64,000 nt of DNA from Rhodovulum sulfidophilum DSM 1374 (GTDB lineage: Bacteria; Pseudomonadota; Alphaproteobacteria; Rhodobacterales; Rhodobacteraceae), in NCBI RefSeq assembly GCF_001633165.1, contig NZ_CP015418.1:1406501-1470500 (forward strand), read 5' to 3'. Made by a program: the position numbers and the translations under genes. Below, one piece after another: positions 34,552 through 42,231 of the stretch (position 1 is its first letter; each line of letters begins with the position of its first letter). The notes beneath the pieces are model-generated. The model saw only the letters and a program-made list of their open reading frames with translations. It did not search any database and was not told the DNA's origin.

Positions 34552-34603
34552 ACGGGCGGCACGACACCCCTCCTCCCAAACTCCCCCCTGTCGTGCCGCC
34601 CGT
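34552..34603 (+). repeat. 15-bp perfect inverted repeat between the membrane protein and kinase genes
   Basis: ACGGGCGGCACGACA (34552-34566) pairs perfectly with 34589-34603 across a C-rich 22-nt loop. There is no T-run after it. It sits 30 bp before the kinase start, so it may be an intercistronic stability element, an attenuator or a partial terminator that sets kinase level. Confidence 0.7.
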
Positions 34604-34632
34604 CCTTGCTGTTTCAAAGAAAGGACGATCTC

Positions 34633-35886
34633 ATGATCCTGACCATCAACTGCGGCAGTTCCAGCCTGAAGTATCAGCTTTACACGACCGATCTGTCCGA
34701 AGTCGTGGCGAAGGGTCTGATTGCCAGGATCGGAGAGACCGGTTCCTATTCGGATCACAAGGCCGGATGCCGCGGCGAGAAGGTCGCGCTTCCGGTTCCT
34801 GACCACAAGACTGCGCTGGAGCTGATGCTGGCCAGCCTCATGCATGCCGATTACGGCGTGATCGACGGCCCCGCGGCGATCTCGGCGATCGGCCACCGCG
34901 CGGTTCATGGCGGAGATGTCTTCGTCGATTCGGTGGTCGTCGATGACGAGGTCATGGCCCAGCTTCGCGCCTGCATCGGCTTTGCGCCGCTGCACAACCC
35001 CTGCAACATCGCCGGCATCGACGCCGCGAAACGGCTGTTCCCGGGCGTGCCGAATGTCGTGGTGTTCGATACCGCGTTTCACCAGACCGTTCCGCCCGAA
35101 GCGCATGTCTATGCGCTGCCCTATGAGCTCTATTCCAAGCATGGTGTGCGGAAATACGGCTTTCACGGCACCTCCTGCCGCTATGTCAGCCAGGCCGCAG
35201 CCGATCTGCTGAACTGGCCGATCGGGGACATGAAGATGGTGATCTGCCATCTCGGCAACGGGGTCACGCTGACCGCAGTCGATGGCGGCAAGTCGGTCGA
35301 TACCTCGATCGGGTTCGGCACTGTCGGCGGGGTTCCCATGGGCACCCGGTCGGGGGATTTCGACCCCACGATCATCTTCCACCTGGTCAACCAGCTCGGC
35401 ATGGATCTGAAGGATGTCGAGAAGCTCTGCTATCACAAGAGCGGTCTGCTGGGCGTCTCGGGCGTCAGCAACGACATGCGCGAAGTGACCATGCGGGCAG
35501 AGCATGGCGACGAACGCTGCGCGCTGGCGGTCGAGATCTTCGTCTATCAGATCAAGAAGACCATCGGCGCCTATGCCGCCGCGATGAACGGGCTCGATGC
35601 CCTGGTCTTCACCGCGGGCATTGGCGAGAACAGTGCCGAGATCCGGTCGCGGGTCTGCGCCGGGCTGGGGGTTCTCGGGGTCCGGATCGACGAGGCGTCG
35701 AACGAGGTGGCGCGCGACGGCTATCCGAATATCAGCGCCCCCGACGCCTCGGTCGCGACCCTGGTCGTACCGACCGACGAGGAGCGGATGATCGCGATGG
35801 ACACGCTGCGTCTGACGCCCGAGCACCTCCTGACCACTCCGCGTGGCGTCTCTTCGCGCGGATACGAACAGGCGCGGCCGATCTAG
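34633..35886 (+). CDS. ackA: Acetate/propionate kinase
   Basis: 417 residues. It makes ATP from acyl-phosphate supplied by PduL, the only energy-yielding step of the BMC pathway. The family motifs are intact: MILTINCGSSSLKYQ at the N-terminus, AIGHRAVHGG, VFDTAFHQTVP, YGFHGTS, HLGNG and TAGIGENS near the end. The length is about 15 longer than AckA. Start at ATG 34633 after AAAGAAAGGACGATCTC. Whether acetate or propionate is preferred cannot be read from sequence; propionate is expected if the compartment uses 1,2-propanediol. Confidence 0.94.
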   Translation: MILTINCGSSSLKYQLYTTDLSEVVAKGLIARIGETGSYSDHKAGCRGEKVALPVPDHKTALELMLASLMHADYGVIDGPAAISAIGHRAVHGGDVFVDSVVVDDEVMAQLRACIGFAPLHNPCNIAGIDAAKRLFPGVPNVVVFDTAFHQTVPPEAHVYALPYELYSKHGVRKYGFHGTSCRYVSQAAADLLNWPIGDMKMVICHLGNGVTLTAVDGGKSVDTSIGFGTVGGVPMGTRSGDFDPTIIFHLVNQLGMDLKDVEKLCYHKSGLLGVSGVSNDMREVTMRAEHGDERCALAVEIFVYQIKKTIGAYAAAMNGLDALVFTAGIGENSAEIRSRVCAGLGVLGVRIDEASNEVARDGYPNISAPDASVATLVVPTDEERMIAMDTLRLTPEHLLTTPRGVSSRGYEQARPI

Positions 35887-35970
35887 GCCGTCCCTGCCGT
35901 CGTCCGGCGGCCTGTCGGGGAGCAGCGGGAGAAGCCTCTTCCGCGGGCCCGGCAGGTCGTCGGCGGCTTT

Positions 35971-35998
35971 GGTGGCCGTGCCTTCGGCCGCCTTTTTC
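35971..35998 (+). terminator. Rho-independent terminator after the acyl kinase gene
   Basis: Stem GGTGGCC/GGCCGCC (one G-T pair) with loop GTGCCTTC, followed by TTTTTCC. It sits about 85 bp after the kinase stop on the plus strand. Confidence 0.7.
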
Positions 35999-36009
35999 CT
36001 GTCCTGATC

Positions 36010-36296
36010 GCGGGCGATGTGGATCGAGGATGGTGACGGCCGTCCCGGCGGGCGCGAAACGCGCGATCAGGCGCCGCGCTGGCAGACCGAAGCGCCGGTT
36101 GGCGGCCCGCACCGACGAGCGCTGACATTCCGGCCGAGATCACGATGGTGAAGATCCTCCCCGAAGATCCCTGGAAGATCGCGCGGTCGACCCCGAAGGT
36201 GACGAGGATGATGGCGGCGGTGACCCCGGTCTGGATCGGGACTCCACCGGTTCGAAACCGTCGCATGACGACATGGCTGAGCGGTCGGTCGCGCAT
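36010..36296 (-). pseudogene. Possible remnant of a small membrane protein gene
   Basis: A minus-strand frame from about 36263 reads MRRFRTGGVPIQTGVTAAII with one hydrophobic segment, then IFTIVISAGMSALV. After a frame change near 36125 a second frame continues as RAANRRFGLPARRL to VTILDPHR. Joined they would give a basic one- or two-helix membrane protein. Coding is doubtful and no family was recognised. This stretch (35999-36364) holds no other supported gene. Confidence 0.25.
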
Positions 36297-36364
36297 GCGG
36301 GGCTCTGCCGATGGAGGAGGGGCGGCCGCCTTGCGCGGCGGCCGGTGCGTCCTTCGGGCGGGGC

Positions 36365-36859
36365 TCAGGCGCCCTGCACCTCGATCCGTCTGACCCGCGA
36401 CTGCGCCTCGGCCGTCTGCGGCAGGCGGATCGTCAGCACCCCGTTCCGGAACGAGGCCTCGGCCTTGCTGCCATCGACGCCGGGCGGCAGCGGCAGGCTG
36501 CGGTAGATCGCGCCATAGCTGCGTTCGGACAGATAATAGCCGGTCTTCTCTTCCTGGCGCTCGACCCTCTTCTCACCCTTGATGGTGAGGGTGTCGTCGG
36601 TGACGGAGACCTCTATGTCCTTCATCTCCATGCCCGGCAGCTCGATCGACACCTCGATGGCATTGGCGGTTTCGACGACATCGGATTTCGCATCGCTCCC
36701 CAGCGGCCAGTCGAGCGCGCCGAGGCGGTTCCAGAACCCCTCGAAGACGCGGTTCATGTCGTGTTGCAACGTGGCGATCGGGTTGTCCTCGCCGGTTCGG
36801 GTCTTGGGCTCGGGGCTGTGCTCTTTCCGCGCCCAGGGGATGAGATCCCTGATCTGCAT
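36365..36859 (-). CDS. Hsp20-family small heat-shock chaperone (third of three)
   Basis: 164 residues. A 50-residue N-terminal arm with DMNRVFEGFWNRL leads to an alpha-crystallin domain (about 58-155) with the typical VSIELPGMEMKDIEVSVTDD, LTIKGEK and the conserved GVLTIRLPQ. ATP-independent holdase binding unfolding proteins in the cytoplasm. Last of three hsp20 genes on the minus strand with 14-30 bp spacers, so co-transcribed. The three paralogues are divergent from each other and probably form mixed oligomers. Confidence 0.94.
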   Translation of the reverse strand: MQIRDLIPWARKEHSPEPKTRTGEDNPIATLQHDMNRVFEGFWNRLGALDWPLGSDAKSDVVETANAIEVSIELPGMEMKDIEVSVTDDTLTIKGEKRVERQEEKTGYYLSERSYGAIYRSLPLPPGVDGSKAEASFRNGVLTIRLPQTAEAQSRVRRIEVQGA

Positions 36860-36889
36860 GATATGTCCTCCTTTCCATGCGCGATCCGC

Positions 36890-37285
36890 TCAGGCGGACC
36901 TGACGGCGATCTTCTTCGGTTGTGCGGCTTCGGCGCGCGGCAGCGTCACGCGCAGCAGCCCGTCCTTCATCTCGGCCGCGATCCGGTCGGGGTCGATATC
37001 CTCCGACAGGGTGAAGGCGCGTTCGTAATCGCCCTCGCCATATTCGGCATGAACCAGCTGCAGCCGCCCGGGCCGGGCGGTTCCGGCGTGGCCGCTGATC
37101 GTCAGCACCCGGTTTTCCAGCGCGATCTCGACATCGGGCGCGGCGACGCCCGGCATTTCCAGCAGCAGCGTCACCGTGCCGTCGCGTTCGACGATATCGG
37201 CCAGCGGACGGTAGATGCGGCCGCCACGGGCGGTTTCCGGCGCGTCGGCGGGGCGTTTGTCGGGGGCAGTCATCTCGGTGGTCAT
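36890..37285 (-). CDS. Hsp20-family small heat-shock chaperone (second of three)
   Basis: 131 residues. Short N-terminus with Pro/Ala-rich linker, then an alpha-crystallin domain: ADIVERDGTVTLLLEMPGVAAPDVEI, NRVLTISG and GLLRVTLPRAEA. AGAGGAGG lies just before the ATG at 37285. It is shorter than its neighbours and lacks the C-terminal I-x-I/V anchor, ending PKKIAVRSA, in which IAV may serve that purpose. Confidence 0.93.
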   Translation of the reverse strand: MTTEMTAPDKRPADAPETARGGRIYRPLADIVERDGTVTLLLEMPGVAAPDVEIALENRVLTISGHAGTARPGRLQLVHAEYGEGDYERAFTLSEDIDPDRIAAEMKDGLLRVTLPRAEAAQPKKIAVRSA

Positions 37286-37299
37286 TCTCGATCCTCCTC

Positions 37300-37731
37300 T
37301 CACGCGGCCTTGATCTCGATCCGGCGCGGCTTGTCTTCCTCGGGGCGCGCCACGACCACCCGGAGCACGCCATTGATGAAGCGCGCCTCGACCTGGTCGT
37401 CGCGGGCAGGGAAGGGCAGGCGGATCGCCCGGCTGAAGCGGCCATAGGCGCGGTCGCGCCGGTGCCAGATGGCGGTGTCGCCGAGATCCGGCGCGCGGCG
37501 CTCGCCCGACAGCGTCAGGACATTGTCCTTGATCGTGATGTCGATGTCGGACGGGGCGATGCCCGGCAGTTCGGCGGTGATCGCCACGGCCTCGTCATTC
37601 TGCCAGACATTGATCGCCGGAAAGGCGGCTGTCCCGGCCCCGAGCCTTGGGCCGAGGGCGCTGTCGAGATCGCGGCCCATCTGGCGCATCAGCGCGAAGG
37701 GATCCGCAGCGAATGTGGATGGATAGAGCAT
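37300..37731 (-). CDS. Hsp20-family small heat-shock chaperone (first of three)
   Basis: 143 residues of the class with N-terminal FALMRQMGRDLDS and an alpha-crystallin domain with VAITAELPGIAPSDIDITIKDN, LTLSGER, FSRAIRLPF and NGVLRVVVARPE; the C-terminal RRIEIKAA supplies the I-x-I anchor. ATG 37731 follows GCAAGGAGA. First gene of the three-gene heat-shock unit; its upstream region holds a candidate RpoH promoter. Confidence 0.94.
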   Translation of the reverse strand: MLYPSTFAADPFALMRQMGRDLDSALGPRLGAGTAAFPAINVWQNDEAVAITAELPGIAPSDIDITIKDNVLTLSGERRAPDLGDTAIWHRRDRAYGRFSRAIRLPFPARDDQVEARFINGVLRVVVARPEEDKPRRIEIKAA

Positions 37732-37950
37732 GACACGTCTCCTTGCTTGCGTCGGTCGCAATACCGGGGCGCTCTGGCGCACCGGCGGAGACGCCCCTGG
37801 GGGCGAACATGCTTCAGGTCCCGCCGCGGGGCGGCGGTTGATGTCCTGACGACCCCGGCGGTTTTCCCTGCGGACAAACCCCGGCGGTCCGCTCGTCGAG
37901 CCGGACCTGTCGCGTGTTCCCGAAAACCCCGAACGGGCGTTTCCTAAACT

Positions 37951-37980
37951 GATAAAGGGAGGCCCGGCCGCGCCTTCAAG
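37951..37980 (-). promoter_or_regulatory. Candidate RpoH (sigma-32) promoter of the hsp20 operon
   Basis: On the minus strand CTTGAA (37980-37975) is followed after 13 bp by CTCCCTTTATC, close to the alphaproteobacterial RpoH pattern CTTGAA-N(13-14)-C.CCTATAT. It is about 220 bp ahead of the first hsp20 start. Pattern reading only. Confidence 0.4.
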
Positions 37981-38083
37981 ATCTTCGAAAACGAAAAATC
38001 ATCCCCATTTTAGAGGAGAGGGCCGAGCAGGCGGCAAGGGCTTGCCGGTCGCTTGCAGAGGCGCAAGGAAGGGGGCTTGCCTT
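37981..38083. other. Intergenic stretch between hsp20 operon and haem cluster
   Basis: Together with 37732-37950 it forms a 350-bp gene-free region. Apart from the candidate RpoH promoter and the iron-type motif listed next, nothing was seen. Confidence 0.4.
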
Positions 38084-38107
38084 ACCCGACTAATTTTGTC
38101 AGATTAG
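38084..38107 (+). promoter_or_regulatory. Putative iron-responsive box, copy A
   Basis: ACCCGACTAATTTTGTCAG followed by ATTAG. The core GACTAATTTTGTC is a near palindrome (GACAAAATTAGTC on the other strand). The same 24-bp motif recurs at 42232 with 20 of 24 identities, and the two copies flank a haem gene cluster. It resembles the Iron-Rhodo-box idea for Rhodobacteraceae, read by IscR; I recall the name better than its exact consensus. Confidence 0.55.
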
Positions 38108-38243
38108 GCGCAAGCTCATGCCAGAGGCGGTTTGCGCCCAGCCGAGACCGGAACATCAGGCTTTCGGGGAGGCCTGCGGGCAGCTGGCCGCCGCGGTCGG
38201 TGCGCCTGCCGCCTCCCCGGAAACGAAACTGGAGGATCTGCCC

Positions 38244-38393
38244 ATGATGTCATCCGAAGGCGCTGCCGTTTGCCGCTCGGGTCGCCACCCCGGCCCTCGC
38301 ATCGCCCTGCAACCGGCCGTGGCCGGGGCATGGGGGCCGCGCAATCCGGTTCCTTCCGGCAAGCTCTGCCGTCTGGCGGAGCGCGCGGCATGA
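38244..38393 (+). CDS. Small protein of unknown function, coupled to the next gene
   Basis: 49 residues from ATG 38244, which has GGAGG nine bases upstream (an earlier in-frame ATG at 38118 lacks one). The stop overlaps the next start by 4 bp (ATGA), implying translational coupling. Basic, Ala/Pro-rich, with two Cys (AAVCRSGRH, KLCRLAERAA). No family recognised. It follows the iron-type box A by about 137 bp, so it may be iron-regulated with the next gene. Confidence 0.5.
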   Translation: MMSSEGAAVCRSGRHPGPRIALQPAVAGAWGPRNPVPSGKLCRLAERAA

Positions 38394-38917
38394 GCGGGTC
38401 CGGCTGCGAGCGCCGCCTCGGGCCGCTGGACCGGCCGCTGGCCGAGGCGGGCTACGATCCTTCCGAACATGGCGTGCTGACCGTTGCCCGCTACTATTTC
38501 CAGAGTTTCGCCTTTCCGAACAGCCAGGCCTGGATCAACGCCTTCGCAAAGGCCGAGTCGCTGTTCCCGCCGGGTATGGCCCGGGCGGGCGCCTCCGAGA
38601 TCGCGGTGGCGGTGCTGGCGGCGGTGCAGCAGATGCGCGCCGCGCGGGGCTCGGGCTTCCGCTTCTCGAACCCCGACTGCCCGGGCTGTGCCCGGATCCT
38701 CAGTCCGCATGAGCGCCAGTTCATGGAAGTGCTGGTGGCATTGCGCCGGGGCCGGCGCAGCCGGGCCCATACCGCGGCGATGCTGATCTGCGAGGGGAAT
38801 GCCTCCGAGACCTTTCTCGTGGCGATGTCCGACCTGGCGGCTCTGACCGGTGCCCTGTCTCCCGGGCAGGTGCACCCTGTCGGGGCGCAATGTGATCGGG
38901 GACCGGCGGTTTCCTGA
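38390..38917 (+). CDS. Conserved-looking hypothetical protein with CPGC motif
   Basis: 175 residues, mostly helical: GVLTVARYYFQSFAFPNSQAW, ASEIAVAVLAAVQQMRAARG, then NPDCPGCARILSPHERQFME and a long C-terminal helix region ending near ALTGAL. The CPGC pair suggests metal or redox chemistry, but two Cys alone do not make a cluster site. Second gene of the iron-box-A unit. I do not recognise it. The surrounding haem genes (hemP, hutW) suggest a role in iron or haem metabolism. Confidence 0.65.
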   Translation: MSGSGCERRLGPLDRPLAEAGYDPSEHGVLTVARYYFQSFAFPNSQAWINAFAKAESLFPPGMARAGASEIAVAVLAAVQQMRAARGSGFRFSNPDCPGCARILSPHERQFMEVLVALRRGRRSRAHTAAMLICEGNASETFLVAMSDLAALTGALSPGQVHPVGAQCDRGPAVS

Positions 38918-39017
38918 TGCATCCCCCCTGCCGACGCGCCGCGGCGTGCCGGCCATCGCGCGCGCCCCGCAGTGCATCGGGGTCGGCAGGGGGGCAATTT
39001 CCTCCGCGGCGGTCAGG

Positions 39018-39047
39018 ACGGCCGGGCCCTTGTCGGGGCCCGGCCGT
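39018..39047. terminator. Convergent-gene hairpin
   Basis: A perfect 12-bp stem (39018-39029 with 39036-39047) rich in GC between the convergent genes ending at 38917 and 39049. No T-run on either side; likely a shared terminator. Confidence 0.55.
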
Positions 39048-39048
39048 G

Positions 39049-39516
39049 TCAGTGCAGTACGGGGCTGCTGACGTGGGCATTGGCGGGATGCGCCCGCACC
39101 AGCCCCAACAGCGCAAATCCCAGCTCTTCCGCGATCGCGACCGCCTGCGAGGCGGCATGCGGTCCCAATAGCGCCAGCGCGAACAGGAACGCGTCCTCGC
39201 GCTCGCCGCCAAGGGCCGCGGCCACCATCTGGGCGAAGGCATTCTCGTCGCCGCCGACCTCGCGATGTGCAGGGCGGTGGCTGGCCATCGGGCGCCGCCC
39301 GCCGCCCCGGACAAGATCCGTCAGCGCATCGAGCAGCTCTTCCTGCGCTTCGGCGCGCGGGCCGAGGATCTGCCCGAAATTGCGACGCATGCGGGCCCGG
39401 GTCATCGGGCCGTCGGACCAGCCGCGGAGGCAGCGGATCGCGGCACGCTCGAGCGGCGGCAGCTCGTCGAGCGTGGCGACGGGGGCGGCCCCCCGTGAAC
39501 CGCGATCCGGGGTCAT
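39049..39516 (-). CDS. Hypothetical protein coupled to hemP
   Basis: 155 residues. An N-terminal helical part (LPPLERAAIRCLRGWSDG), then a His/Arg linker, then a helical bundle (ENAFAQMVAAALGGEREDAFLFALALLG and AIAEELGFALLGLVRAHP). Its ATG at 39516 overlaps the hemP stop by 4 bp (ATGA). No family recognised. Proteins with this arrangement next to hemP are found in Rhodobacteraceae haem clusters, as far as I recall, without known function. Confidence 0.65.
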   Translation of the reverse strand: MTPDRGSRGAAPVATLDELPPLERAAIRCLRGWSDGPMTRARMRRNFGQILGPRAEAQEELLDALTDLVRGGGRRPMASHRPAHREVGGDENAFAQMVAAALGGEREDAFLFALALLGPHAASQAVAIAEELGFALLGLVRAHPANAHVSSPVLH

Positions 39517-39668
39517 TTCGTCAGGATCAGCTTGCCCGCGCGGGTGATGCGCAGGGTGTAGGCGACGCCGTCCAGAAGGATCTGGGTCGTGACCTCGCCA
39601 TCGGTCAGGGCGCGTGCGTCGTGAACCGGAGTGGCGCCGGTGCGGAAGCTGTACTCGACGCGGCTCAT
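39513..39668 (-). CDS. hemP: Hemin uptake protein HemP
   Basis: 51 residues. The C-terminal half carries the HemP signature: HDARALTDGE, a strand pair around ILLDGVAYTLRITRAGKLILTK, ending exactly at the conserved LILTK. HemP is a small cytoplasmic protein encoded with haem uptake genes; in several bacteria it promotes expression of the haem receptor. ATG 39668. It lies downstream of the Rossmann protein gene and overlaps the hypothetical gene behind it. Presence of hemP identifies the cluster as haem-related. Confidence 0.9.
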   Translation of the reverse strand: MSRVEYSFRTGATPVHDARALTDGEVTTQILLDGVAYTLRITRAGKLILTK

Positions 39669-39771
39669 GGGCGGCCTCGCGGGGTCTTCGGCGTTGCGGG
39701 GGGCATCATGTCATGTCTCCTTCTTGCGGACGCTCCGGCGGGTGGAGCCCTTGGGTGATAAGGTGCCGCGG

Positions 39772-40740
39772 CTATTCCGCGGCGGTGGTGGCGCTTGCGC
39801 GCTCGTCGGCAAGGATGGCGGCAAGTCCCTCGCGATAGGTGGGATAGCGCAGCGCGAAACCGGGCAGGGCCTTCAGCCGGTCGTTGCGGATGCGCCGGTT
39901 CTCGGCCCAGAACGCGGCCGCGCCGGGCGGCAGCCCGGCCGCGTCAAAGGGCACCCTCGGCGCAGGCGGACGGCCCAGCAACCGCGCGGCATGATCCAGA
40001 AGCGCATGCGCGGGGGCGGGCAGGTCGTCGGTGAGGTTCAGGCGGCGCAGGCCCGCAGGGGCGGACATGGCAGCCAGGATCGCGCCGGCCGCATCTTCGA
40101 CATGGATACGGTTGAACACCTGGCCGTGGCGCAGGACGGCTTGGATGCCGGGGCTCCGCATCCGGTCCAGCGCGTTGCGGCGCCCGGGGCCGTAGAGACC
40201 GGACAGGCGCAGGATGTCGAGTGCGGCTCCCCGCTCGGCGGCCAGTGCGGCCCAGTCGCGTTCGGCGATCAGCCGGGCGCGGGCATCGGCGGTTTGCGGG
40301 GCCGGGCTGCGGGTCTCGTCGATCCAGGCGCCGCCGCAATCGCCATAGACCCCGGTCGAGGACAGATAGCCGATCCAGCCCAGTCCGGAGGGCAGCGCCC
40401 CGGCGGCGGTCAGCGCGGCAAGCGCCGGGCAGCCCCCCTCGCCGGGCGGGATCGAGATCAGAAGATCGGTGACGCCCTCCAGCATCTCGGCCAGCGCCGC
40501 CCGGCGTCCGCTGGCGGCCGTGTCGAAAAGATGCATGCCGATGCCCTGCTCGACCAGCTCGGCCGCGCGCAGCGGGTCGCGGGTGGTGGCCGAGACCCGG
40601 GCGCCCGCGGCCTGCGCGCGCAGCGCCACGAGGCCCGCGCAGAAACCCGCCCCGAACACGAAGAGATGACGCTCCGCAAGCGGGCGTGCGGTCGGGGTCG
40701 GCCCGGTGCTGGACGGAATGACGGTGAGCTCTGCGGTCAT
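39772..40740 (-). CDS. NAD(P)-binding Rossmann (epimerase-like) protein of the haem cluster
   Basis: 322 residues. The atypical extended-SDR fold begins with HLFVFGAGFCAGLVALRAQ (Gly-rich nucleotide loop GAGFCA) and has the family elements YLSSTGVYGD, LRLSGLYGPGR and FNRIHVEDAAGAI. The YxxxK catalytic pair is not evident, as in YeeZ-like proteins. ATG 40740 overlaps the hutW stop by 4 bp, so it is translationally coupled to the radical-SAM haem enzyme. An auxiliary oxidoreductase role in haem breakdown is an inference from this coupling. Confidence 0.8.
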   Translation of the reverse strand: MTAELTVIPSSTGPTPTARPLAERHLFVFGAGFCAGLVALRAQAAGARVSATTRDPLRAAELVEQGIGMHLFDTAASGRRAALAEMLEGVTDLLISIPPGEGGCPALAALTAAGALPSGLGWIGYLSSTGVYGDCGGAWIDETRSPAPQTADARARLIAERDWAALAAERGAALDILRLSGLYGPGRRNALDRMRSPGIQAVLRHGQVFNRIHVEDAAGAILAAMSAPAGLRRLNLTDDLPAPAHALLDHAARLLGRPPAPRVPFDAAGLPPGAAAFWAENRRIRNDRLKALPGFALRYPTYREGLAAILADERASATTAAE

Positions 40741-42134
40741 CTTGCATTCTCCTTCGCGCTGGTGTCCTCGCGGACCGCTTGATCGGTCCAGGCGATGATC
40801 CTGGCGGTCATCGCCACCTGCCAGAACCGCCCGGCCAGCGTCAGCGGCAACGCCCCGGCCTCGACGGTCATCAACCCCGCCTCCTGCCACTGCGCCAGAA
40901 GCGGCGCGGCCAGATCCTCGAAGCGGCGCGCGTGGCCGCAATCCGCGAGCGCCCGGTCGACGGGGCCGGGGTCGAGCCGTCCGCGTTCCATCCCGGCCTT
41001 TATCGCGTTATGCACCGCTGCCAGGGCGGAGGGGCGCATCAGCCCCGCCAGCAGCGCGCTGCCGCCCTGCCGGGTCGCCTCGGCATAGGCATCGAGATCG
41101 GGCTGCAACCTGTAGCCATGGCCGTGCAGATTGCCGCCCGCGCCCGCGCCGAAGGCAAGGCAGGCGGCGCCGGACTTGACATCGGCATTGTAAAGATTGC
41201 GTTCGCGCAGGCCGCGCCGCCAATGGGTGGTCGAGATCGGTTCCCATCCGGCCCGGTCCATCTCCTCGCAGCCATCGGCGTAATAATGGCCAAGGCTGTG
41301 GGGCGCGGCCGGAAGCAGCTTGCCCTTCTCCTGCGCCAGCAGGAGCGGCGTGCCGGGGATCGTCTTCAGCGCATAGAGATCGAGCCCGTCGAGCCCCAGC
41401 GCCGCGGCCGTCCGCAGGTCCTCGCGGAAGGTGGCGCGGTCCTGGCCCGGAAGGCCGTAGATCAGGTCGATCACCACCGCCCCGCAATCGGCCGCGATGA
41501 GACCTTCCAGAAAGCGCAGCGTTTCGCTTCGGGTCGATTTGCGGCCGAGGCGGCGGCGCACGCGGTCGTCGAAGCTCTGGACACCCAGCGAGACGCGGTT
41601 GACCCCGGCGTCGAAGGCCGCGCGCGCCTTCTCGAGCCCGAAGCTGACGATCCGGCCCTCCAGCGTGATCTCGCAATCGGGGCTCAGCGGCAGGGTCTCG
41701 CGCAGGCCGCCGACCAGCCGGGCGAGATCGCGAGCCGACAGGGCAGAGGGGGTGCCGCCGCCAAGATAGAGGGCACGGATCGGGTGGCCCTGCTGCACCG
41801 CCATTGCCGCGCCGGCCTGCATCTGCGCCAGCACCGCGTCGACATAGGGCGCGCCCGCCTCACGGCGCCACGGGTTCTGATAGAAGCCGCAGAACAGGCA
41901 GTGGTTCTCGCAGAAGGGCACATGGACATAGGCCACCGTGGGGCCCTGGCGCGGCGTCTCGCAGAGCCGGTCCCAAAGCGCGGGCACATCCTCGGCCGGT
42001 ACCGCGCTGACGTGACCATGGGCATGCGCCCGTATCCCGCCCGAGAAGGCGCCCGCAAGCGGGTCGTCCGAGATGCGGGCGAAGAACGGATCAGAGCGGC
42101 TTTCGTCGGACGGTGTCACGTTTTGCACAGTCAT
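40737..42134 (-). CDS. hutW: HutW/ChuW-type radical SAM haem-degrading enzyme (HemN family)
   Basis: 465 residues. ChuW/HutW enzymes open the haem ring by radical methyl transfer under anaerobic conditions, releasing iron; HemN homologues instead decarboxylate coproporphyrinogen. The Cys motif is HVPFCENHCLFCGFYQN, matching the HutW wording HCxFCGFYQN better than HemN. LYLGGGTPSALS, SLGVQSFDDRVRRRLGR and LIYGLPGQ are the HemN-core motifs. hemP in the same cluster supports haem use as iron source. Iron-type box B lies 98 bp upstream. HemN-like or HemW function cannot be strictly ruled out. Confidence 0.82.
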   Translation of the reverse strand: MTVQNVTPSDESRSDPFFARISDDPLAGAFSGGIRAHAHGHVSAVPAEDVPALWDRLCETPRQGPTVAYVHVPFCENHCLFCGFYQNPWRREAGAPYVDAVLAQMQAGAAMAVQQGHPIRALYLGGGTPSALSARDLARLVGGLRETLPLSPDCEITLEGRIVSFGLEKARAAFDAGVNRVSLGVQSFDDRVRRRLGRKSTRSETLRFLEGLIAADCGAVVIDLIYGLPGQDRATFREDLRTAAALGLDGLDLYALKTIPGTPLLLAQEKGKLLPAAPHSLGHYYADGCEEMDRAGWEPISTTHWRRGLRERNLYNADVKSGAACLAFGAGAGGNLHGHGYRLQPDLDAYAEATRQGGSALLAGLMRPSALAAVHNAIKAGMERGRLDPGPVDRALADCGHARRFEDLAAPLLAQWQEAGLMTVEAGALPLTLAGRFWQVAMTARIIAWTDQAVREDTSAKENAR

Positions 42135-42231
42135 CCATGTCCTCCGGAAAGCGGGCAGGGGCCGGGCAAAGAGCTGGGTCCTGTCGTGACGCGTAGCGGT
42201 ATTTGTGGCGGGGCCGAAATGGCGCCCTTTA

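Noticed and set aside
37900..37925. EcfG promoter for the hsp20 operon
   Set aside because: GGAAC is present on the minus strand but CGTT is missing at 16-17 bp (CGAC instead).
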